A DNA stretch of 64,000 nucleotides from Paenibacillus algorifonticola (GTDB lineage Bacteria > Bacillota > Bacilli > Paenibacillales > Paenibacillaceae): the NCBI RefSeq assembly GCF_000971975.1, contig NZ_KQ040786.1, positions 236-64,235 on the forward strand. Reading direction: 5' to 3'. This document shows, piece after piece, positions 8,847 to 20,270 of the stretch (position 1 is the first letter of the stretch; every line of letters starts with the position of its first letter). Under the pieces are notes generated by a model. The model was given only the letters and a program-made list of their open reading frames with translations, was not told where the DNA came from and did no database searches. Made by a program: the position numbers and the translations under genes.

Positions 8847-9552
8847 GCTTTGCACCATTTGTGCAAGAGGCGGTTCTAAAGGAGTAGAGAACAAGAACGT
8901 TCGAGAAATGCATGGCAAGCCGCTTATCGCGTACAGTATCGAGCAAGCCAAGCTGTCTGGGCTATTTGACTATATTGCTGTGAGCAGCGATTCTGAAGAT
9001 ATTTTGAAAACTGCGCTACAATGGGGAGCGGATTTTGTCATTAATCGTCCATTAGAAATGGCACAGGATACATCGGCTAAAATACCAGCAATTCAACATT
9101 GTGTATTACAGGTGGAGGCTGAATTGAAAATCTCGTTTCCGGTTATTGTTGATTTAGATGCAACCTCTCCGCTAAGAACCGTTGATGATTTAATTCAAGC
9201 TGTCCGGTTGTTTGAGCAGGAGGATGTATCTAATCTCATCACAGGGATGCCCGCCCGACGTTCGCCCTATTTTAATTTAGTAGAGCAAAATGATGCTGGA
9301 TTTATTACGCTGTCCAAGCGGCTGAACAATCCAATTGTGAGAAGGCAGGACGCGCCTAAATGCTTCGATATGAATGCATCTATTTATATTTGGAAAAGAG
9401 AGAAGCTTATTAACGAACCGGCTGTATTTTATCCTGACACGGTGCTATATGAAATGCCAGAGGAGCGTTCCGTAGATATAGACAGCCCATTGGATTGGAT
9501 GATAGTAGAGCTGTTAATGAGCGCTAGAAAAGGGGAAGCCAGCTATGATTGA
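8839..9552 (+). CDS. legF: CMP-legionaminic acid synthetase (acylneuraminate cytidylyltransferase) LegF/PtmB
   Basis: Cytidylyltransferase of 237 residues of the NeuA family: CTICARGGSKGVENKNV near the N-terminus binds CTP, followed by SDSEDIL and DLDATSPLR motifs. It activates the nine-carbon acid with CMP for transfer. It overlaps ptmF by 8 bp and ptmA by 8 bp. NeuA or PseF are alternatives; the surrounding GDP-route genes favour legionaminic acid. Confidence 0.85.
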   Translation: MSRLCTICARGGSKGVENKNVREMHGKPLIAYSIEQAKLSGLFDYIAVSSDSEDILKTALQWGADFVINRPLEMAQDTSAKIPAIQHCVLQVEAELKISFPVIVDLDATSPLRTVDDLIQAVRLFEQEDVSNLITGMPARRSPYFNLVEQNDAGFITLSKRLNNPIVRRQDAPKCFDMNASIYIWKREKLINEPAVFYPDTVLYEMPEERSVDIDSPLDWMIVELLMSARKGEASYD

Positions 9553-10357
9553 AGCCTTTAGTTTAAAAGGAAAAACCGCATTTGTAACCGGAGCTATGGG
9601 GATTATTGGTCAAAAAGTTTGCGCGGGCCTAGCAGAAGCAGGAGCTAATATCGCGGCCGTCGATTTAGATCAAGTGGTTCTGGGTAAATTTGCAGAGCAG
9701 CTTCAAGCAAAATATGCTGTAAAGGCCATTGGGATAGCTGGAGATGTATCGAGCCCTGAACAGGTAGTTTCAATGGTCGAGCAAGCTGTAGAAGCACTAG
9801 GGGCTATACATATTTTGCATAACAATGCTGCAAGCAAATCTTCCAATCTAGAGGAGTTTTTTGCTCCTTTCGAAGAGTATTCGCTTGAGCAATGGCGTGA
9901 AGTGATGTCGGTCAATTTGGATGGCATGTTCCTTGTAGCAAAAGAAGTGGGCAAGCAGATGATCAAGCAAGGAAGTGGAGGAGCCATTATTCAAACAGCC
10001 TCTATTTATGGCATTATGGCTCCTGATCATCGCATCTATGAAGGTTCATTTTATATGGGAATGCCAATTACTTCCCCAGCCGTATATGCGGCATCCAAAG
10101 GCGGAGTTGTCGCATTAACGCGATATTTGGCTACATATTGGTCGAAACATGGAATTAGGGTGAACACGATTACACCTGGCGGGGTGAATAGCGGCCAAAA
10201 TGATGAATTTGTTCAAAATTACTCTAATCGCATACCGTTGGGACGGATGGCTGAAGCAGACGAAATGGTCGGTGCAGTTCTTTATCTTGCCTCTGATGCT
10301 TCGCGTTATGTTACGGGGCATAACTTAATTGTAGATGGCGGATTGAATGCTTGGTAA
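9545..10357 (+). CDS. ptmA: Short-chain dehydrogenase PtmA
   Basis: Classical SDR of 270 residues: VTGAMGIIGQKV nucleotide-binding motif near the N-terminus, HNNAASKS (NNAG equivalent), catalytic Ser in ASIYG, YAASK active site and a C-terminal VDGGLNAW end. It matches the flagellin-modification protein PtmA that works with PtmF before PtmE. Last gene of the operon; no terminator is evident before the next promoter. Confidence 0.8.
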   Translation: MIEAFSLKGKTAFVTGAMGIIGQKVCAGLAEAGANIAAVDLDQVVLGKFAEQLQAKYAVKAIGIAGDVSSPEQVVSMVEQAVEALGAIHILHNNAASKSSNLEEFFAPFEEYSLEQWREVMSVNLDGMFLVAKEVGKQMIKQGSGGAIIQTASIYGIMAPDHRIYEGSFYMGMPITSPAVYAASKGGVVALTRYLATYWSKHGIRVNTITPGGVNSGQNDEFVQNYSNRIPLGRMAEADEMVGAVLYLASDASRYVTGHNLIVDGGLNAW

Positions 10358-10397
10358 GCCTGATATGCATGCAATGTATTCGCTTACAATAAATTGT

Positions 10398-10427
10398 TTG
10401 ACAATTCTAATAACGCGGTGTTATAGT
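10398..10427 (+). promoter_or_regulatory. Sigma-A promoter for cold-shock gene
   Basis: Perfect TTGACA (10398-10403) and TATAGT (10422-10427) separated by 18 bp, about 60 bp upstream of the cold-shock start, leaving a short 5' leader. Confidence 0.65.
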
Positions 10428-10489
10428 CAAATTGTGGGCCAGATGAGTGTGGTCTTTACAGTATTTGAAGATGAAGGGACTGTTTATGC

Positions 10490-10687
10490 ATGCAAGGTAA
10501 AGTTAAATGGTTTAACGCGGAGAAGGGTTATGGATTTATCGAGACTGATCAGGGCGGCGACGTATTTGTTCACTTCTCTGCTATCCAAACAGATGGCTTC
10601 AAGACTTTAGATGAAGGCCAAGCGGTTGAATTCGACATCGTAGAAGGCGCACGCGGTCCACAAGCTGCTAACGTCACTAAATTGTAA
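10490..10687 (+). CDS. Cold-shock protein, CspA family
   Basis: Single cold-shock domain of 65 residues with both RNA-binding motifs, KGYGFIE (RNP1) and VFVHFSAI (RNP2). It binds single-stranded RNA/DNA as an RNA chaperone. GAAGGGA precedes the ATG by about 10 bp. Own promoter and own terminator, so a monocistronic unit. Length and sequence are typical of Bacillota Csp proteins. Confidence 0.95.
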   Translation: MQGKVKWFNAEKGYGFIETDQGGDVFVHFSAIQTDGFKTLDEGQAVEFDIVEGARGPQAANVTKL

Positions 10688-10737
10688 TCATCAGGCTGCA
10701 ATAGCCAGTCTATAGGATTCATTTATATGTAAACTTT

Positions 10738-10763
10738 AAGCTCCGGGCAACCGGGGCTTTTAT
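10738..10763 (+). terminator. Terminator of cold-shock gene
   Basis: AGCTCCGG and CCGGGGCT pair across GCAA, followed by TTTATTTTT. Confidence 0.85.
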
Positions 10764-10867
10764 TTTTGCTAAAAGTGCCCTTGGATCGCCATGATTTACC
10801 CGAATAAACCTCTCGTTCAAACCTTCGACATAAATTATTAGAAAATTCTAAATAAATAGAAAATAGT

Positions 10868-10897
10868 TTTACTGTACCTCCCTTACTATGTTATAAT
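10868..10897 (+). promoter_or_regulatory. Probable promoter of hpf
   Basis: Perfect -10 TATAAT at 10892-10897 with a weak -35 TTTACT 18 bp upstream. It lies 26 bp before the hpf ATG. Confidence 0.45.
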
Positions 10898-10923
10898 AAG
10901 AACATGTAAAGGAGGCATGCCCC

Positions 10924-11469
10924 ATGGAATACATCATTCGAGGTCAACATTTACAAGTGACAGATGCACTCAAGGAATATGTCGAGAAGAAGCTCGGCCG
11001 CTTAGAGAAGTATTTTGAAGCCCCTACCTCCGAAACAACCGTAACTTTATCGGTAACGAAAGGCATACACGCTGTCGAGGTCACGATTCCGATTGCCCGC
11101 AACTTTTTGAGAGCAGAGGAGAAAAGTGCCGACATGTACGCCTCTATTGATACAGTTGTGGATAAACTGGAAAGACAAATTCGCAAGCACAAAACGAAAG
11201 TCAACCGTAGATTCCGCCATGATAGCGGTGTGAAATCGCTATTCAGGGAAGAAGGCTCCGCCGTAGGCGTTCTCGAGCATGAGGAAGAGGATTTTGAAGT
11301 TGTCAGAACGAAGAAATTCCTGCTCAAGCCGATGGATGTGGAGGAGGCCATTTTGCAAATGAACATGGTCGGCCATAACTTTTTCGTATTCGCCAATAGC
11401 ATCAATGAAGAGGTGAACGTCGTATACAAACGCGATGATGGGACATATGGACTAATTGAACAAGGCTAA
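10924..11469 (+). CDS. hpf: Ribosome hibernation promoting factor, long form
   Basis: Protein of 181 residues with an N-terminal S30AE/sigma-54-modulation domain (about 1-100, IIRGQHLQVTDALKEYVEKK) and a C-terminal dimerisation domain (about 120-178). Long HPF pairs 70S ribosomes into inactive 100S dimers in stationary phase. AAAGGAGG is 9 bp upstream of the ATG. Followed by secA as in Bacillus. Alone between promoter and terminator. Confidence 0.95.
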   Translation: MEYIIRGQHLQVTDALKEYVEKKLGRLEKYFEAPTSETTVTLSVTKGIHAVEVTIPIARNFLRAEEKSADMYASIDTVVDKLERQIRKHKTKVNRRFRHDSGVKSLFREEGSAVGVLEHEEEDFEVVRTKKFLLKPMDVEEAILQMNMVGHNFFVFANSINEEVNVVYKRDDGTYGLIEQG

Positions 11470-11507
11470 TAGAAGGCCAGTCGTACTTATACATTTATTG
11501 CAAATTC

Positions 11508-11548
11508 AAGCCTTTCCTCCTGCGGGAGGGAGGGCTTTTTCATTTTTT
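11508..11548 (+). terminator. Terminator of hpf
   Basis: AAGCCTTTCCTCC pairs with GGGAGGGAGGGCTT across TGC and is followed by T-rich sequence. Confidence 0.8.
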
Positions 11549-11594
11549 TGAAATATAGGAAAGGATATGATTTTCCCACCCTTTCTCTATATTT

Positions 11595-11755
11595 CTCGGA
11601 ATGAAACGCGCTGCGCCGTCAAAGGACGGCGACAGCCGTTTCACCTTGAAATATAAGACTTTATAAGTTTTACACTTATAAATGGGCTTATATTCCACCC
11701 TCGAAACGGCAGCTTAGCTGCCAGAGGACGGCTTCAGCCGTTTACGCTTGACATG
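11595..11755. repeat. Dispersed hairpin repeat (copy 1), modules A-B-A'
   Basis: Three blocks follow each other: a GC-rich inverted repeat (ATGAAACGCGCTGCGCCG ... CCGTTTCACCTTGA), an AT-rich block with ATATAAG, TTTATAAGTTTTACACTTATAAA and GGGCTTATAT, and a second GC-rich hairpin (CGAAACGGCAGC ... AGCCGTTTACGCTTGA). The first two blocks recur inverted at 29101-29215 and in diverged form at 43010-43112. The rest of the 11549-11983 gap holds no gene; a TACAAT at 11941-11946 may be the secA -10. Confidence 0.7.
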
Positions 11756-11983
11756 GTGCATTTATCCATAGGAGAGAGGGGCGTCTTTTAATAGGAAGTC
11801 GTTTTGATTTCGCCCTCTGCGCGATGTATAATTAACTCAGTTGAAAACGTAGGCGGTACGCCTTTTTTCCTTTTGGTAAAAATGGTTATATTCTTACCTG
11901 AAAATAATGGTGATGCGTTGCGGTGCATCCTGCAAACTGTTACAATTTAAGGCAAACAAGCGTAAGGTGAAAGGGGAAGCCCC

Positions 11984-14488
<2,505 letters not shown>

Positions 14489-14513
14489 GGTGCTGATTCG
14501 ATAGGCAAGGCTT

Positions 14514-14573
14514 AACGCGCCAGTGTGCGGAGAAATGCGGCAAAGACTGCAGCGCTTCGCAGCAGGCGCGTTT
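14514..14573 (+). other. Inverted repeat between secA and prfB
   Basis: AACGCGCC and GGCGCGTT form a perfect 8-bp inverted repeat about 44 bp apart, with further CGCTTCGC-type pairing inside. No T run follows, so it is not a classical terminator; it could fold in the mRNA between the two genes. Confidence 0.35.
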
Positions 14574-14647
14574 ATGCCATCAGGCAGCATAGCAAATAAA
14601 AGCTGGGCAACCAGACAAGATAAGAAATTTGAGGTGAAACGTACGCT

Positions 14648-15755
14648 ATGATAGAACCAACGGTGAAACAAGATTTGCGAGAAATAGCGAAGCGGCTCCA
14701 AGATCTCAGGGGGTCTCTTTGACTTAGATCTTAAAAATGAGCTAATCGCAAACTATGAAGAAAAAATGACGGCGCCTGATTTTTGGGACGACAATGACAA
14801 GGCGCAAAACGTCATTTCCGAAATGAATGCGGTCAAATCGGTCGTCGATCAATATTTGCGTTTGAACGGCGAGATGGAAGATTTGCAAACGATGCTGGAG
14901 CTTGCGGAAGAAGAGCAGGACGAGACGCTTGAGCCTGAGCTGCTGGAAGGAACGTCCCAGCTGCTGCGCAAGCTGAATGATTTTGAGCTGACGCTGCTGC
15001 TCAACCAGCCGTATGATAAGCTTAATGCTATCGTTGAGCTGCATCCTGGTGCCGGCGGCACAGAGTCGCAGGACTGGGGCCAAATGCTGTACCGGATGTA
15101 TACACGCTGGGCGGAGAAAAGCGGCTTCAAGGTGGAACTGCTTGATTATCTTCCAGGTGATGAGGCAGGCATCAAGAGCGTCACGATTTTGGTCAAAGGC
15201 TACAACGCCTACGGCTATCTTAAAGCGGAGAAGGGCGTACACCGCCTCGTTCGTATTTCGCCTTTTGATGCATCAGGCCGTCGTCATACGTCCTTCGCAT
15301 CTTGCGATGTAGTACCGGAAATAACCGATGACATCGAAATCGAAATCCGCAGCGAGGATTTGAAGGTCGATACATATCGTGCGAGCGGGGCGGGCGGACA
15401 GCACGTCAACAAGACGGAATCGGCGATTCGTATTACGCATATTCCTTCGGGTATCGTCGTTGCCTGCCAGCAGGAGCGTTCGCAAATCCAGAACCGTGAG
15501 CGGGCCATGAATATGCTGCGTTCCAAGCTTTATGAGCGGAGAATCGAAGAGCAGCGGCAGCATCTCGCGGAAATTCGCGGCGAGCAATCGGATATTGCCT
15601 GGGGCAGCCAAATTCGCTCCTATGTTTTTCATCCGTACAGCATGGTCAAGGATCATCGCACATCGGTGGAGACAGGCAATGTGGGTGCCGTTATGGATGG
15701 CGATCTGAATGCCTTCATTAACGGATATTTGCGCCATCAAATTCGCCACGACTAA
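14648..15755 (+). CDS. prfB: Peptide chain release factor 2, with programmed +1 frameshift
   Basis: RF2 terminates translation at UGA and UAA. The gene starts at ATG 14648 (GAGGTG 11 bp upstream), runs 24 codons to an in-frame TGA at 14720-14722 and continues in the +1 frame from GAC at 14721, giving 368 residues. The stop-codon recognition tripeptide SPF is at about residue 204 and the GGQ motif that triggers peptide release at about 247. The frameshift is the known autoregulation: low RF2 favours slippage. Annotation from the downstream ATG 14766 alone would lose the first 39 residues. Confidence 0.97.
14708..14723 (+). promoter_or_regulatory. RF2 programmed frameshift site
   Basis: AGGGGG (internal Shine-Dalgarno) is followed by TCT CTT TGA C, the conserved slippery CTT codon and weak UGA-C stop. 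Reading shifts +1 from CTT to TTT and continues with GAC. Confidence 0.95.
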
Positions 15756-15867
15756 ACGGCTGGCGATTATGGCGTTCCTATTGGCTAGGCAGAGCAACAG
15801 GCAAATGCGGTTATAGGAAATAGGATATGGATGAATACGCATGGATCAAGCCATATTGACGTAAGCT

Positions 15868-15911
15868 AAGAAGAGTTCCGACTCAAACAAGGGTGGAACT
15901 CTTCTTTTTTA
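15868..15911 (+). terminator. Terminator of prfB
   Basis: AAGAAGAGTTCC and GGAACTCTTCTT pair across a 15-nt loop, followed by TTTT. Confidence 0.8.
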
Positions 15912-15955
15912 TGAGCGTTTTACGTAAGACTTTATGAATTTGGGTGGGATTCGAT

Positions 15956-16879
15956 ATGATGAAAGAAATGAATGATGAACGCAGCCGCAAGCCGCATGCA
16001 GCCAATTCGACGGTAATAAATAAACGGGTGAAAAAAACGCTCAGCCCCGGCAAGCAGCTCGTTTGGAGCATGCTTCAGGTGCTGCTGGGCTCTTTTATAA
16101 TGGCGGCAAGCTTTAATTTATTTCTGGTACCGAACGGCATTGCCTCGGGTGGTGTATCTGGCATTTCGATTTTAGTCCAGCGTTTTGCTGACATTGCGCC
16201 AGCTTATACCCAGTGGGCTGTTAATATTCCCTTGTTTTTTGTAGGGCTGTGGCTGCTGGGCAAACGTTTTGCGCTCAAAGCGGCGCTCGGCTCCGTTGTG
16301 CTGCCGTTATTCGTTCTGCTTACATCCGATTGGACGACACCAACACATAATCCCTTGCTTGCAGCTATTTATGGCGGGATCGGCGTTGGGCTCGGGCTTG
16401 GCATCGTCTTTCGCGGACGCGGCTCGACGGGCGGGCTCGGTCTGGCTGCGCAAATTTTACATCGTTATACGGGATTGTCGCTCGGGCTCGCCGTTGCTAT
16501 TTTTGACGGGTGTGTCATCATTGCGGCTGGCCTGCTTATTTCGCCGGAAGTGGCGTTATATGCTTTAGTCGGGCTATTTGTAACGAGCAAAACGATTGAT
16601 ATTATACAAAGTGGGCTGCCGGTTTCGAAGGTCGCTTTTATCATTAGCAGCGAGCCTGAAAAAGTGTCAGAGACGATTCTTTATGATCTCGACCGCGGTT
16701 TGACGAAGCTTGATGGGCATGGCGGCTACAGCGGGGAAGGCCGGACCGTACTGATGGTCGTCGTGGGGCAAATGGAGGTGGCGAAGCTCAAGCAGCTCGT
16801 TCGGACGGTGGACCCTTCTGCATTTGTCATCATTAGCAATACATCAGAGGTAGTAGGGGAAGGGTTTAAGCTGGAATAG
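15956..16879 (+). CDS. YitT family membrane protein (DUF161 + DUF2179)
   Basis: Integral membrane protein of 307 residues: a cytoplasmic basic N-terminus, then five to six hydrophobic segments (first at about 40-60, with NLFLVPNGIASGGVSGI, a hallmark of the family), and a soluble C-terminal DUF2179 domain with GYSGEGRTVLMVVV. YitT proteins are abundant in Bacillota; their transport role is not settled. I chose ATG 15956 because GGGTGGG is 7 bp upstream; a GTG at 15944 or ATG at 15959 are alternatives. Confidence 0.85.
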   Translation: MMKEMNDERSRKPHAANSTVINKRVKKTLSPGKQLVWSMLQVLLGSFIMAASFNLFLVPNGIASGGVSGISILVQRFADIAPAYTQWAVNIPLFFVGLWLLGKRFALKAALGSVVLPLFVLLTSDWTTPTHNPLLAAIYGGIGVGLGLGIVFRGRGSTGGLGLAAQILHRYTGLSLGLAVAIFDGCVIIAAGLLISPEVALYALVGLFVTSKTIDIIQSGLPVSKVAFIISSEPEKVSETILYDLDRGLTKLDGHGGYSGEGRTVLMVVVGQMEVAKLKQLVRTVDPSAFVIISNTSEVVGEGFKLE

Positions 16880-16948
16880 GAATAGCGATATGGAGCATAA
16901 CAGCAGGTGGAATGGCATGCGAGGAACAAAAATACATCCATCCGCTCA

Positions 16949-16985
16949 TTGTATTAATATGAAATGACATGTATAATAATACGGA
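16949..16985 (+). promoter_or_regulatory. Probable promoter of the arg operon with ArgR-box-like overlap
   Basis: TTGTAT and a perfect TATAAT (16972-16977) are 17 bp apart. The stretch from CATGTATAATAATAC at 16968 matches about 12 of 18 positions of the Bacillus AhrC/ArgR box CATGAATAAAAATTCAAG, so arginine repression by blocking the -10 is plausible. Confidence 0.4.
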
Positions 16986-17056
16986 AAAACAGTGTATTTT
17001 AATCGACTGCTGAATCATGTACAATATACTTTTAGATAGTCTCATAGGGAGAGATG

Positions 17057-18112
17057 ATGGATATGAGCGAAAAACTGAAAATAGCTATTATCGGTTCAAC
17101 TGGCTACGGCGGCGTTGAGCTTATTCGATTGTTAGCCTCACATCCTCTTGCTGAGGTGACCTCGGTTATTTCATCATCCAGCGCGGGGACGCCGATTACA
17201 GAAGGATACCCGCACTTAACGGGCATTCGCGAAGAACTGCTAGATGATGTAGAGCCGCAGACGATTCGCAGCAAAGCGGATGTTGTATTTTTGGCAACAC
17301 CAGCGGCTGTCGCTTCCAAGCTGGCACCCGATTTGCTGGCGGCCGGCCTTAAAGTGATTGATTTATCTGGCGACTACCGCCTGCAAGATAGAGATTTATA
17401 TGAAAAATGGTACAAAAAGCCCGCAGCAGACGAGGAGTATTTGAAGCAAGCGGTGTACGGATTGGCTGAAGTTTACGGCGACCGTGTGCTGGGTGCGAAG
17501 CTCATTTCCAACCCTGGCTGTTACGTTACGGCGGCGCTTCTTGGTCTGGTTCCGGCCGTTCAAGCTGGCTTTATCGATCCGGACAGCATCATTATTGATG
17601 CAAAATCCGGTGTTTCCGGTGCGGGACGCGGTGCGAGCCTCGGCACGCATTATTCGGAGCTGAATGAGAGCTTAAAAGCGTACAAGCTGAATCAGCATCA
17701 GCATACGCCGGAAATCGAAATGGTGCTTTCTGATATTGCGGGCCGCCCGGTTGTGACGACGTTCTCGACGCATCTCGTGCCGATGACGCGCGGCATTATG
17801 ACGACGATGTATGCAACGGTGAAAGACAGCAGAAGCGCGGATGATTTTATGGAGCTGTATCGCAGCTATTATGAGAACCGCCCATTCGTGCGTATTCGTC
17901 CTGAAGGACAATTGCCTGCTACGAAGGAAGTGTGGGGCTCCAACTATTGCGATATCGGCTTTGCGTTCGATAGCCGCACAGGCAGAGTGACGATTGTTTC
18001 GGTCATTGATAATTTGGTCAAAGGCGCAGCTGGACAAGCGATTCAGAACATGAACCTCATGATGGGCTGGGATGAGACGCTTGGGTTGCAGTTTGTTCCT
18101 GTTTATCCATAA
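17057..18112 (+). CDS. argC: N-acetyl-gamma-glutamyl-phosphate reductase
   Basis: NADPH-dependent reductase of 351 residues, third step from glutamate to ornithine. Rossmann motif GSTGYGGVELIRLL near the N-terminus and the active-site Cys in SNPGCYVTAALL at about residue 152. Three in-frame ATGs (17054, 17057, 17063) follow AGGGAGAG; 17057 has the best spacing to GGAG. First gene of argCJBDF. Confidence 0.95.
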   Translation: MDMSEKLKIAIIGSTGYGGVELIRLLASHPLAEVTSVISSSSAGTPITEGYPHLTGIREELLDDVEPQTIRSKADVVFLATPAAVASKLAPDLLAAGLKVIDLSGDYRLQDRDLYEKWYKKPAADEEYLKQAVYGLAEVYGDRVLGAKLISNPGCYVTAALLGLVPAVQAGFIDPDSIIIDAKSGVSGAGRGASLGTHYSELNESLKAYKLNQHQHTPEIEMVLSDIAGRPVVTTFSTHLVPMTRGIMTTMYATVKDSRSADDFMELYRSYYENRPFVRIRPEGQLPATKEVWGSNYCDIGFAFDSRTGRVTIVSVIDNLVKGAAGQAIQNMNLMMGWDETLGLQFVPVYP

Positions 18113-18161
18113 GAAGCAGCATAACCTATTTTAGAATGAAGCGAAGGAGAACGATGTAATT

Positions 18162-19403
18162 ATGGGACAGGGACACACTGCACCCCTTTATACGGTTGTG
18201 GCGGAAGGCTCGATTACAACACCGAAGGGCTTTACAGCGGGCGGCATTCACTGCGGCTTAAAAAAAACCACGCGCAATGACCTTGGCGCGATCGTATGCG
18301 AGGTTCCGGCGGCAGCGGCGGGCGTTTACACGACAAATGTTTTTCAGGCGGCACCGCTTAAGGTGACGCGCGAGAGCATTGGCGAAGGCGGCCGCCTGCG
18401 TGCTGTGCTGGTCAACAGCGGCAACGCCAACGCTTGCACAGGCGAGCAGGGCGAAGCGGATGCTTATGAAATGCGCAATAAATTCGCTGAGCGTGTTGGC
18501 ATTGCAGCGGATGAGGTAGCGGTAGCTTCTACCGGCGTTATTGGCGAGCTGCTCAAAATGGACAAAGTGCGCAGCGGCATCAGCGAGCTGCCAGCGAAGC
18601 TAGCTTCGGACAAGCAAGCGGCAGAAAGCTTCTGTCAGGCGATTTTAACGACCGATTTGGTGCAAAAAATGGTCTGCGTATCCGTTGAAATTGACGGACA
18701 GCTCATTCATATCGCTGGAGCGGCGAAAGGCTCCGGCATGATTCACCCGAACATGGCAACGATGCTTGGTTTCGTTACGACGGATGCGGAAATTGGCAGC
18801 GAAGCGCTGCAGCAGCTGCTGCGTGAAGCAACGAACCATACTTTTAATATGATTACGGTAGATGGCGATACAAGCACGAACGATATGCTCGTTGCCATGG
18901 CAAGCGGACTTGCCGGCAACAGCGAGCTTAATCCGCAGCATGAAGGCTGGGCAGCTTTCGGCGCGGCGCTTCGCCATGTGTGCGAGGTGCTTGCGAAAGC
19001 AATCGCGCGTGACGGCGAAGGTGCAACGAAGCTTGTCGAGGTTCAAGTACGTGGAGCGGTTAGCGATGCATCGGCACAGGCGATTGCGAAGACGGTCATT
19101 GGTTCTTCCCTTGTGAAATCGGCGGTGTTTGGCGCAGATGCGAACTGGGGCCGGATTATTGCGGCAGTAGGCCGCGCAGGTGAGCCTGTCAACCCGGATA
19201 CGGTCGATATTTCACTGGGCAGCATTGTGACGCTGCAGCAGTCGAGGCCGGTCGCTTTTGACGAGGAGAAGGCGCTGGAGTATTTGAAGGGCGATACGGT
19301 CGTCATTCATGTGGATCTGCATATGGAAGAAGGCGCAGCTACGGCTTGGGGCTGTGACCTGACTTATGACTACGTGCGAATTAATGCGGCTTACCGTACA
19401 TAA
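18162..19403 (+). CDS. argJ: Bifunctional ornithine acetyltransferase / N-acetylglutamate synthase
   Basis: ArgJ of 413 residues. It recycles the acetyl group from acetylornithine to glutamate. The autocleavage region KGSGMIHPNMATMLGF is intact; the precursor is cut before the Thr to expose the nucleophile. GAAGGAG precedes the ATG. With argJ in place, a separate ArgE deacetylase is not needed for the cyclic pathway; whether it also makes N-acetylglutamate de novo cannot be told from sequence. Confidence 0.95.
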   Translation: MGQGHTAPLYTVVAEGSITTPKGFTAGGIHCGLKKTTRNDLGAIVCEVPAAAAGVYTTNVFQAAPLKVTRESIGEGGRLRAVLVNSGNANACTGEQGEADAYEMRNKFAERVGIAADEVAVASTGVIGELLKMDKVRSGISELPAKLASDKQAAESFCQAILTTDLVQKMVCVSVEIDGQLIHIAGAAKGSGMIHPNMATMLGFVTTDAEIGSEALQQLLREATNHTFNMITVDGDTSTNDMLVAMASGLAGNSELNPQHEGWAAFGAALRHVCEVLAKAIARDGEGATKLVEVQVRGAVSDASAQAIAKTVIGSSLVKSAVFGADANWGRIIAAVGRAGEPVNPDTVDISLGSIVTLQQSRPVAFDEEKALEYLKGDTVVIHVDLHMEEGAATAWGCDLTYDYVRINAAYRT

Positions 19404-19448
19404 CGGTGCATGAGGCGGGCATTAAGCGATAAAGGAGCTCATAATAGC

Positions 19449-20240
19449 ATGAAGCAACGATTTGTAATGAAATGCGGCGGCAGTACACTTGCCGCGCTGC
19501 CTGAATCTTTCTTCGGCGAGCTGCGGGAGCTGCAGCAATCCGGCGTTAGCCCGGTTATTGTGCATGGCGGCGGACCGGCGATTTCGGAGACGCTGGCGAA
19601 GCTTGGCATTGAGACAGAGTTTGTCGGTGGTTTGCGCAAGACGAGCGAAGCGGTGCTGGATGTCGTCGAAATGGTTTTGTCTGGACGCATCAACAAGGAG
19701 ATAGTGCGAAAAATGTCCTCTTGCGGCGCACAGGCGCTTGGCTTGTCGGGCGTGGATGGCCAGCTGATTACCGCTCGCCTTGTCGCAAACGCCGATGAGA
19801 TTGGCTTTGTAGGCGATGTGACGGACATTAACGCTGCTGTTATAGAAGGCGTGATGGCAATGGGGTATATTCCCGTTATTGCGCCTGTAGGCATTGATGC
19901 ACAGGGGCAGCGCTACAACATTAACGCGGATACCGCGGCTGGAGCTGTAGCTTCCCACCTCGGTGTGCACCAAATGATTGTAGTAACCGATGTGCCGGGC
20001 ATTATGCGTGCGGTTGATGGTGTGAAGCAGGTGCTGCCTGTGGTCACCGTTGCCGATATTGACGAGATGATCGCAAGCGGAGAAATATATGGCGGAATGA
20101 TTCCGAAAGTCCGCGCAGCTGTACAATGTATTCAAGGACAGGTGCAGGAAGTAGTCATCGTCAGCGGCGAGGAGCCAGGCGTATTGACCAAGGCTGTACG
20201 CGAGGGCGGAGTAGGTACGCGTATCGTCAAAGGGGTTTAA
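19449..20240 (+). CDS. argB: Acetylglutamate kinase
   Basis: Amino acid kinase of 263 residues, second step of ornithine synthesis. KCGGSTL at the N-terminus and HGGGPAI are the ATP/substrate glycine loops. ATG 19449 has AAAGGAGC 10 bp upstream; the upstream in-frame ATG at 19410 lacks one. Lies between argJ and argD. Confidence 0.94.
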   Translation: MKQRFVMKCGGSTLAALPESFFGELRELQQSGVSPVIVHGGGPAISETLAKLGIETEFVGGLRKTSEAVLDVVEMVLSGRINKEIVRKMSSCGAQALGLSGVDGQLITARLVANADEIGFVGDVTDINAAVIEGVMAMGYIPVIAPVGIDAQGQRYNINADTAAGAVASHLGVHQMIVVTDVPGIMRAVDGVKQVLPVVTVADIDEMIASGEIYGGMIPKVRAAVQCIQGQVQEVVIVSGEEPGVLTKAVREGGVGTRIVKGV

Positions 20241-20270
20241 ATCGCGAGAGCGGGAGGGAGGATATAAACG

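Noticed and set aside
10347..10610. 87-codon frame overlapping the cold-shock gene
   Set aside because: It overlaps ptmA and the well-supported cold-shock gene in another frame and lacks its own ribosome site.
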